A stretch of 64,000 nucleotides of DNA from Argopecten irradians (lineage: Eukaryota > Mollusca > Bivalvia > Pectinida > Pectinidae), in assembly GCF_041381155.1 (NCBI RefSeq), contig NC_091147.1, forward strand, positions 11,182,837 through 11,246,836, in the 5' to 3' direction. Below the pieces are notes generated by a model. That model saw only the letters and a program-made list of their open reading frames with translations, searched no databases and was not told the origin of the DNA. Position 1 is the first letter of the stretch; every line of letters starts with the position of its first letter. A program made the position numbers and the translations under genes. Shown piece after piece: positions 56,580 through 64,000 of this stretch.

Positions 56580-58732
56580 CTACTTTCGCTTGGTTGGGGT
56601 CAAGCAGAGGGGATGTTTTGCAGACCTCCTTTCAATGTCTCCATTCTCCACTGTACATTCTGTTCTTCTACATAAGATCCACAGATTATGGATTTCATTG
56701 ACACCATACATCTCAAAATCTTGTGCAGAAATGAAAGTCAAAAGGCCTGATGGACAGGACTCTAAGCATTGTAGCAATTCTTTATCAGGAAACCTGAAAT
56801 ACAATAGAAGATGCTGGTCAAGAATATGTAGTTCAAGGTAGGGGTGCCATGTATGATGTAACTTTCAACATGATTTCAATAGAATGCACCGACTCTTTCA
56901 GCCTGTAGCTAAAGGTGGATTTTATATAAACTAGGCATAAAGCTAACCACTATTCAAAGTTATATATTTATGTAGCTTGGTATGCATTTATAAAAATTAC
57001 ATGGACTAGATGTTCATTCGCAAATTCCTTGGTTATGTCCCCCAGGTTGAATGAATTGCGGGTAATATGATCTTTTAATGTAGATCCATTAAGGTCTCCA
57101 GACAAATTTAACAGGTAGGGAGTTTCCACTGTATTCCGTTGCTCCAGCTTATTCAGACAGTTATTCAGCTTTGCCTAAAATCAATTGTTTGATTATTTTG
57201 GTTTCCCAAAACTTACTAAACATATTATCACACTTAGCATGCAGTTAGATCAAAACCTAACTGGGACCAAAATGTTATCGACATCCGAATATTCATTTCA
57301 TCCTTTTTTATTATTACTGACCGAAGGTCAGGATGACCTATTGTCATCATGTTTCGTCCGTCGTCGTGCGCCGTCCGCCGTGCGTCGTGCGTAAGACTAT
57401 TTATACAAAAGCCTACTCCTCCTTCATCCTTTGATGGATTTCATCCATATTTGGTTTGAAACATCATTGGGGAAGGACAATCATATTTTATATAAATGAG
57501 CTTGGTCCAACCCCTAGGGGCTGAGGGGTGGGGCCCCAAAAGGGCAAATTTTCTTATTTTAAGCTTTAAAATCCTACTCCTCCTTCATACTTTGTGCTGA
57601 TTTCATCCATATTTGGTGTGAAACGTTATTAGGGAAGGACAATCATATTTTATATAAATGAGCCTGGTCCGACCCCTAGGGTCAGAGGGGCGGGGCCCCG
57701 AAAGGGCAAATTTTCTTATTTTAGCTTTAAAATTCTACTCCTCCTTCATCCTCGGATTGATTCCATCCATATTTGGTGTGAAACATCATTGGGGAAGGAA
57801 AATCATATTTTATATAAATGAGCCTGGTCCGACCCCTAGGGGCTGAGGGGTGGGGCCCCAAATGGGCAAATTTTCTTATTTTAGCTGTAAAAGTCTACTC
57901 CTCTTCCTCCTTGGATGAGTTTAATCCATATTTGGTGTGCACGTAAAACATCATTTGGGAAGGACAATCATATTTTATATAAATGAGTCTGGTCCGACCC
58001 CTAGGGGCTGAGGGGTAGGGCTCCAAAAGGGCAAATTTTCTTAATTTTAGCTGGCCCACTTCCTATTTTCAGGTTTCGGTCTCTGATCTTAATGAAAATT
58101 GGTCTATAGGGGTTTTAATTGATGCCGAACAACATGCAAACATTTCGTAAAGATTTTGGTATTCCAAGATGGCCGCCTGGCCCACTTCCTGTTTTAAGGT
58201 TTCAGTCTCTGATTTCAATGAAAATTGGTCTATATGGGTTTTAATTGATGCCGAGCAACATTCAAACATTTTCTTAAAGATTGATTCAGAAGGGGGAATT
58301 TTAAGTGAGGACAATCATATTTTATAAAGGACCGAGCTAATCCCATGAGGATAGTACGACAGAGGTCCAAAATGGGAGCTTTTGTTGAATTTTGGATTTA
58401 AAATCTGACTCCTTATATTAATCCTTGAATGGGTTACAACCATATATGGACGAAGGGCTACCAAGTGTTGTTCAACAAATGACATTTACCTATTTCAGAA
58501 AATTACATGTCAACTAAGGAGTTCCTTGTATTTTTTTATATTAATTGTTAACCACTACTTCATACTGTGACTTTGTAGTTTTGTGCCATGAGTCAGATGA
58601 CCGTTAAGGCCCATGGGCCTCTTGTTTATTATTACCAAACAAGGTAATCAATATTTCATATATCTAACAGCAATGACAATGTTGACTTATGAAGGTAGTT
58701 ACCAGAACAAGTGCGATGTCGATGTTTTCAGT
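56580..58732 (-). CDS. Unidentified gene, three candidate exons
   Basis: I do not recognise the product. Three minus-strand exons have good signals. The first, 58703-58732, lies between TTTTTTCAG and GTAACT and encodes TENIDIALVL. The second, 57001-57174, lies between TTGATTTTAG and GTAATT; its 58 codons start AKLNNCLNKLEQRN and include FNLGDITKEFANEH. The third, 56580-56793, follows TGTATTTCAG and reads FPDKELLQCLESCPSG to a stop after LTPTKRK. The first two join in phase into a helix-rich, soluble-looking segment. The third needs a different incoming phase, so an exon is missing between them, or the third belongs to another transcript, or one border is wrong. Upstream exons would lie beyond 58732. 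Almost all of the 1.5-kb intron is filled by a tandem-core repeat element. Confidence 0.45.
57314..58635. mobile_element. Tandem-core repeat element 1 (GGGCCTCTTGTT end)
   Basis: It opens with GACCGAAGGTCAGGATGACC and GCGCCGTCCGCCGTGCGTCG, then has four copies of a 161-bp unit (CTACTCC at 57413, 57574, 57735 and 57895), then two copies of a unit of about 128 bp with TTGGTCTATA, and ends AAGGCCCATGGGCCTCTTGT. A TTTATTATTAC-like stretch flanks both ends and may be a target duplication. Cores of about 160 bp are known from bivalve pearl/CvA-type elements; kinship is my inference. It is non-coding. Confidence 0.65.
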
Positions 58733-59304
58733 CTGAAAAAAGAAAGCCCCGTTACAGCATACCTCCTTATATTTCAAAACTGACTACTGCTTAATATAAA
58801 TCAGAATATGATGTAATATTATATTATAAATATTGTAATTATACATAATGCATTATATATTCCATTGGAACAATTTCAATTAGTAGTTGAAGCGCTTTTA
58901 TTTCATTCTCATTCACAATTATTTCTTATATTGATTCCCATCTTCTTTAGTCCTGCAGCTTTGGAATCTTCAGAATGGATGACTTTTCTTTCGGCAAGGT
59001 AGGACAAAAGACTATCAAGCGATAATCGCATAGAACATCAACACTGCAAGTAGAATGTTAGAATTATGTCTGATGCCTCACCGCATGATCATAAAAGGCG
59101 ACTAAATCGGGGAACTTAATCCTTCGTGGCTATACATGGTACATTCATATCTAGACCAAAATATATTGGATTTCTGGTTCACTCCAAACAACTTCATGTT
59201 ACGGGAAAACAGTTATTTTCAAAGAAATGCACACTAAATTTGAATACATTATACTTTTTGTTAGGGCCAAGAGATAAATATCCCTGATTTAGTCGGCTTT
59301 TTAG
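58733..59304. other. Spacer with a retroelement head fragment
   Basis: ACACTGCAAGTAGAATGTTA and CATGATCATAAAAGGCGACT at about 59040-59105 are a head fragment of the GGCGACTAAAT family on +. An exon-like segment on + at 58955-59002 is not supported by neighbours. Confidence 0.4.
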
Positions 59305-61157
59305 GTCATCTGACCCGAAGGGTGTCATCATGCACCGTCCGTCGTCGTGCGCCGTCCGCCGTGCGTAAACTTTTCATTCAAACAACTTCTTTCTCAATAA
59401 CCGAAAGGCCCAGGGTACTGATATTTGGCCAGTAGCATGCTGGGATAAAGGGCTACCAAGTTTGTTCAAATGAATGACCTTGACCTTCATCCAAGGTCAC
59501 AGAGGTCAAAAAGGCTAAAATCTTGAAACGACTTCTTCTCAAGACCCACGAGACCTATGGTACTGATATTTGGCCTGTAGCATGCTGGGATGAAGGGCTA
59601 CCAAGTTTGTTCAAGTGAATGTCCTTGACCTTCATTTAAGGTCACAGGGGTCAAATAGGCTAAAACATTCTTTAAACAGCTTCTTGTGAATAACTAAGAG
59701 AGGTCTAGAGACCTGATATTGGACCCGTAACATGCTTAAATGAAAGGCTATCAAGTTTGTTAAATGAATAACCTTGATCTTCATTCAAGGTCACAGGAGT
59801 CAAAAAGGCTAAAATCTTTAAACGACTTTTCAAGAACCAGAAGGCCCAGTGTACTGATATTGGGCATGCAGGATGCTGGGATGAAGGGCTACCAAGTTTT
59901 TTCAAATGACTGACCTTGATCTTCATTCAAGGTCACAGGGGTCAAATAGGTTTAAAATATTTAAACGACTTCTCGACAATAACTAGGAGATCTAGAGACC
60001 TGATATTGGGTCTGTGACATGCTGGGATGAAGGGCTACACCAAGTTTTTTCAAATGAATGACCTTGATCTTCATTCAAGGTCACATGGGTCAAATAGGTT
60101 AAAATATTTAAACGACTTCTCGACAATAACTAGGAGGTCTAGAGACCTGATATTGGGCCTGTGACATGCTGGGATGAAGGGCTACCAAGGTTGTTCAAAT
60201 GGATGACCTTGATCTTCAGTGAAGGTCGCAGGGATCAAATAGGCTTAAATATTAAAAAGACGTTTTCTCAAGAACAAAAAGGCCCAGGATACTCCAATCT
60301 GATTGAAATACAGATCCTAATTACCACTACATTGGATAAGAAGATATGAGAAAATCCCATTAGGGGTCATGTCCAGGTGACCTTTGTAAATGGCCAATCA
60401 AATTGCTGCTGGCAAAATTTTGACAGTGAATTTCAGGGGACGAAATAGTTTGAAAATATGTCAGAATTATTTCCGTGTACGTAGTCATCTCGCCCAAAGA
60501 GCACAACAAAGCTAACCGTATATGTATATTGGGGCGAAATGAGGTTGTCAATTGATATAGCAACGAGCAGAAAATGTATTTGATCTGAATTACACGTGGT
60601 AAAAGGTCATCCGAACATGACCCTTAATGGGATATTGTCAGATCCTCTAATGAACGGAGTGGTTATAAGGATCTGTATTTCAATCAGATGGAGGATACTG
60701 ATATTGGACCTGCAACATGCTTGGATGAAGGGCTACCAAGTTTGTTCAAATGAATGACCTTGACCTTCATTCAAGGTCACAGGGGCCAAATAAGCTAAAA
60801 TCTTTAAACGACTTCTTGAGAATAATTAGGAGGCCTGGAGACCTGATATTGGGCCTGTGGACATGCTTGGATGAAGGGCTACCAAGTTTGTTCAAGTGAA
60901 TGACCTCGATCTTCATTCAAGGTCACAGAGGTCAAATAGGCTGAAATTTAAACAACTCCTTCTCAAGAACCGAAATGCCCGGGATACTCATATTGGGCCT
61001 GCAGCATGCTAAGATGAAGGGCTACCAAGTTTGTTCAAATGAATGACCTTGACCTTCATCCAAGGTCACAGGGGTCAAATAGGCTAAAATCTCTTTAAAC
61101 GACTAGGTTGTATTGTGCTAATAGTCAGATGACCGTTAAGGTCCATGGGCCTCTTGT
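59305..61157. mobile_element. Tandem-core repeat element 2 (GGGCCTCTTGTT end)
   Basis: It starts AGGTCATCTGACCCGAAGGG and GCGCCGTCCGCCGTGCGTAA. It carries about nine units of 141-150 bp (GCTACCAAG at 59452, 59597, 59888, 60181, 60732, 61021 and related positions) and ends AGTCAGATGACCGTTAAGGT and GGGCCTCTTGTT. GGTCATCTGAC near the start and GTCAGATGACC near the end form a subterminal inverted repeat. Units are rich in AAGGTCA half-sites. A MITE interrupts it at 60294-60691. Confidence 0.7.
60294..60691. mobile_element. hAT-like MITE nested in tandem-core element 2
   Basis: A 398-bp insertion with ends CCAATCTGATTGAAATACAG and its inverted match. It is flanked by a perfect 8-bp duplication AGGATACT (60286-60293 and 60692-60699). 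Removing it restores the host unit. The 8-bp duplication places the family with hAT. Confidence 0.9.
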
Positions 61158-61514
61158 TATATGAAACCTCCGTCAACTACAAACCAACAAATAAATGTTT
61201 CGCTCCAACGAGTGTGGATTTATGCCTCCGAAGACTGTCTCCTTGGCCTGTTCCTTCCCCTTCTAAAGTGTTCCAATGTTCTTAATGCCTTTAATATCGA
61301 TTTGAAAACTCTGAACAGTATGTAGAATCCGTAAAATTTCAGTTTACAGATCTTCGTCCATTGTTCCCTGCCGTGGTGGACGACGCACCAGACAAGAACA
61401 ATGTCCTATTAATAGATCTCAGGGTCATAAGGATCGAATCCTATATATGCGTATGATTTCGTGGAAAGCTTCAAAGTATTCTTGTTTGTCTTTTATAGTG
61501 TTTTTAATAACTGA
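61158..61514. other. Ambiguous open segment, 61190-61450
   Basis: Both strands stay open for a while. On + a TTTCAG at about 61346-61351 precedes FTDLRPLFPAVVDDAPDKNN. On the minus strand a frame ends RRQSSEA and stop near 61226. I cannot tell which, if either, is coding, and an old repeat is equally possible. Confidence 0.25.
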
Positions 61515-61815
61515 AGCATGCTGTCGAAGACACCAAGCAACACTCCCCATGGTCACATTATACTGACAACGGGCGAACCAGTCGTTGATAACACTTCCTT
61601 AATGTTGAGCGCTAAACAGGAGCAGAAACTACCACTTCTACTTTATTTGTCTTTTGCTGTGTCTCGACTCCCAGGAGACAGAACCCAGAGAATAGCAAAA
61701 GCACGACACATGGTATCAAGGTAGACCTTAGGAAAAAGAAAGTTAGTTAGGAAGAAGAGCAAAGATAAGAAGCTAAATTTAGTCGCCTTTTACGATCATT
61801 CTTACGCCCTAGGTA
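61515..61815 (-). mobile_element. GGCGACTAAAT-family retroelement, copy 7 (tail missing)
   Basis: Minus-strand head at the right (AGTCGCCTTTTACGATCATT) and body landmarks TCGAAGACACCAAGCAACAC and GACAACGGGCGAACCAGTCG. The tail half is absent. Confidence 0.7.
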
Positions 61816-61861
61816 TCAATTAGCTAACCTTATATTTCATTGTTCCGTGTTGAAGATAAAT

Positions 61862-62246
61862 CAATCTGATTAAATCCAGATCCTTATTATCACTTCGTTG
61901 GATAAGAGGATCTGACAACATCCCATTAGGGGTCACGTTCTGGTGACCTTTGGACATGGCCAATCAAATTGCTGCTTCCAGAATCTTGACTGGGAGGAAT
62001 TAGTTTGAAAAAGCTGTCGGGACTTATTTTCGTGCATGTAGCCATCTCGGCCAAAAAGCGCAACAAAGCTAAATGTATATGCATACTGGGACGAAATGAC
62101 GTTTTCAATTGAGATAGTAAGGTGAAGAAAATACATTTGATCTGAGGTACAGGTGGTATAAAGGTCATTAGAACGTGACCCCATATGGGATGTCAGATCC
62201 TCTATTGAACGGAGTGATTATAAGGATCTGTGTTTCAATCGGATTG
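61862..62246. mobile_element. hAT-like MITE, CAATCTGATT family
   Basis: Ends CAATCTGATTAAATCCAGAT and TTTCAATCGGATTG, flanked by the 8-bp duplication AAGATAAA (61853-61860 and 62247-62254). Its interior matches the copies at 8453 and 60294. Confidence 0.85.
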
Positions 62247-62365
62247 AAGATAAAGCCACCTCCAATTAATCTGAACGTGGCAATTTTGTTTCGATTTAAA
62301 ATTAATTTGGTCATTGATAATTAGCCCTAGTCACTCCCTCCCAAAACCTGTCCCCTATCCCTTAA

Positions 62366-62707
62366 AGATGGTCCACCGCTGACAAATGGTATTTTATCTC
62401 CATCAAAAACAGGAGCAGAAGAACTAGTATTTTTATTCAGTTACAAAAGTTACTCATCACCATTAACACCATTGAAAAGTTTAAACTTCTAATTTTACTT
62501 CAAAAAATTTAGGAATAATTAATTGCGTCCCGAAAAAATATTCGTGGCACTATGTGTTACAAGTACTGATTGAGCATGCACCACAAGCAAAATAAATTAT
62601 TTCATTTTTATATTTTGTAAATATTAGACATTATCTACACAAATAAACACCAATTATTTTTCAAATGATGAGTATCGTTTATGCTAGCTGTTGTCGGTGG
62701 AACATCT
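62366..62707. mobile_element. TTAA-target MITE, copy 4 (best preserved)
   Basis: Starts AGATGGTCCACCGCTGAC and ends GTCGGTGGAACATCT, with TTAA on both sides (62362-62365 and 62708-62711). It is 342 bp and non-coding, and defines the ends of the family seen at 786, 29305 and 30279. Confidence 0.8.
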
Positions 62708-62711
62708 TTAA

Positions 62712-64000
62712 CATAGGGCAGCTGAATTACTAAATAGTTATCTAGAAGTCAACCCCTATTATATACTAATATCGTGGCTGTCCGATGGTCTGATGTTATC
62801 ACGCACACAGGTGCTTTTATTGGGCTAGTGAGGATTTCTGTGTTCATGTGTATCTGGGCATAAAGTGTTCCAGTCATACATTGACTAACAAAATTTATTG
62901 TCCCTCGACTGGGCACGACCAATTCTCCCATGGTGGTTGGTGTTTCAAAGGCAGTTTCAACTTGGGTATTAAATTACGAACGTTATCCAGATTTTCATCT
63001 TGTCATTTCATTTCCGATAGTCATCCGAAATTACCTTCTAACCCTTACAGTACCTATCTCTCTTTGTATTGACACACAACGACCACTTCTATTGTACTGG
63101 AGGAGTGAAACAATGGGAATAACTCTGATATATCAGAAGGCTTTTATCGCAATGGGGAATAATTCGCAGAACTATATAATAGTAGTAAAGTAGCTAGTTT
63201 AGGTTGCTAAACAGTATCGTGGGTGATTAAAAGATTATAATTAATAAGTAGAAACTTTCGTAATTATCGTGACACCCGGAAGTTAAATCAAATAAGCAAT
63301 AGGGGTATGGTGGAAGCACTTGACCGTAAGGAGATCAAACTCTAGAAAAGATACAATCATGACTGCTAGAATCCTCGGGTATACACTTTCGTGGCTGAAC
63401 TGTTAGGAATCTTTGGTTAGATCTTCTGAGTCCAATTTACGAGAACTAAAAATGAAAATTATTTCACTCACTTTATTATGAGAAAATTAACTCAGTGGTT
63501 TGGAAAGTAACGAAAATGAAAGAAATAAAGAAACGCTATGCATGTATTGAATATAAAGTAAAGTTGGTTCAAGTATCGTATTAATAACTCGATTATTTTG
63601 GCTTCGGGTCCCTTCGATTGTACTTATAATAAAATTGAAGATAATTTTCAATAATGTGGTATCAGCATGGTAAGAAAATAATTACAACACAAAATACCAT
63701 CAACGTTTTGTTTATTGATGGGAAAAAATGGAACAAAATAAGAAAACGTTTGATAAAAATATTCTATTAGCAGATCGTTATTTATCATATACATATATAA
63801 ATCATGAAATCAAACTAAAACATGTTTGCTGGTACACTGTAAGTGTAATTTCCGTCGAACAAAGAATACATGTCCAAAATACATATCGACAACAACGAAC
63901 AAGGAATAATGCATGTCATAAGAAAAACGATTTCATCAAGTTGATTAGAATAGATATATAACATTCACCGATCAAAGTATCAAAATAAAGATAAATGAAT
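62712..64000. other. Intergenic, nothing recognised
   Basis: Several frames of 60-90 codons (62749-62931 minus; 62930-63193 and 63728-63961 plus) lack family resemblance and splice context. No repeat could be named. Confidence 0.4.

Noticed and set aside
58955-59002. 48-bp exon on + between CTTCTTTAG and GTAGGA
   Set aside because: No neighbouring exon in a compatible phase could be defined, and the supported exons here lie on the minus strand.
61226-61440. Coding exon on either strand
   Set aside because: Both strands are open and exon-like; without a family match neither can be preferred.

Overview
The window looks like nuclear DNA of a marine mollusc, most probably a bivalve. It is AT-rich, has intron-containing genes set in long non-coding stretches, and carries repeat types familiar from bivalve genomes: tRNA-derived SINEs, MITEs, and tandem-core elements that open with CCGTCCGTCGTGCGCCGTCC and end in GGGCCTCTTGTT. 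The taxon is an inference, because no marker gene is present.

Four host genes can be supported. (1) ZNHIT1, the HIT-zinc-finger subunit of the SRCAP/SWR1 H2A.Z-loading complex, lies on + at 23833-31208 in six coding exons. (2) A single-exon EXD1-like DEDDy exonuclease lies on - at 34400-35290. (3) A BLVRB-like NAD(P)H-binding reductase lies on - at 43193-49422 in four coding exons. (4) Exons of an unidentified gene lie on - at 56580-58732. The genes are independent and share no pathway that I can see.

Layout. 1-18 kb is mostly empty AT-rich DNA with a decayed LINE (3830-5445), two tRNA-derived SINEs and several MITEs. 18.2-23.6 kb is one giant foldback element with arms of 2.05 and 2.28 kb, ending about 200 bp before the ZNHIT1 start codon. 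23.8-32 kb is ZNHIT1. 32.2-32.9 kb is a 25-28 bp minisatellite. 34.4-35.3 kb is the exonuclease. 36.5-40.3 kb holds three copies of an unclassified repeat. 43.2-49.4 kb is the reductase, with nested transposons in its introns. 50-64 kb is a dense repeat landscape around the unidentified exons.

The most interesting signals are two gene-structure events. In ZNHIT1 the penultimate exon, with its flanks, is tandemly duplicated almost without change. It is preceded by a U12-type AT-AC intron (ATATCCTTT donor, TTCCTTAAC branch site, AC acceptor) and followed by an ordinary GT donor, so the two copies cannot be spliced to each other and should be mutually exclusive. In the reductase gene, the end of exon 3 together with its GTAAGT splice donor has been amplified into a minisatellite that fills the start of intron 3 with seven extra donor copies. 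The nested foldback and several datable transposon-in-transposon insertions are also notable.
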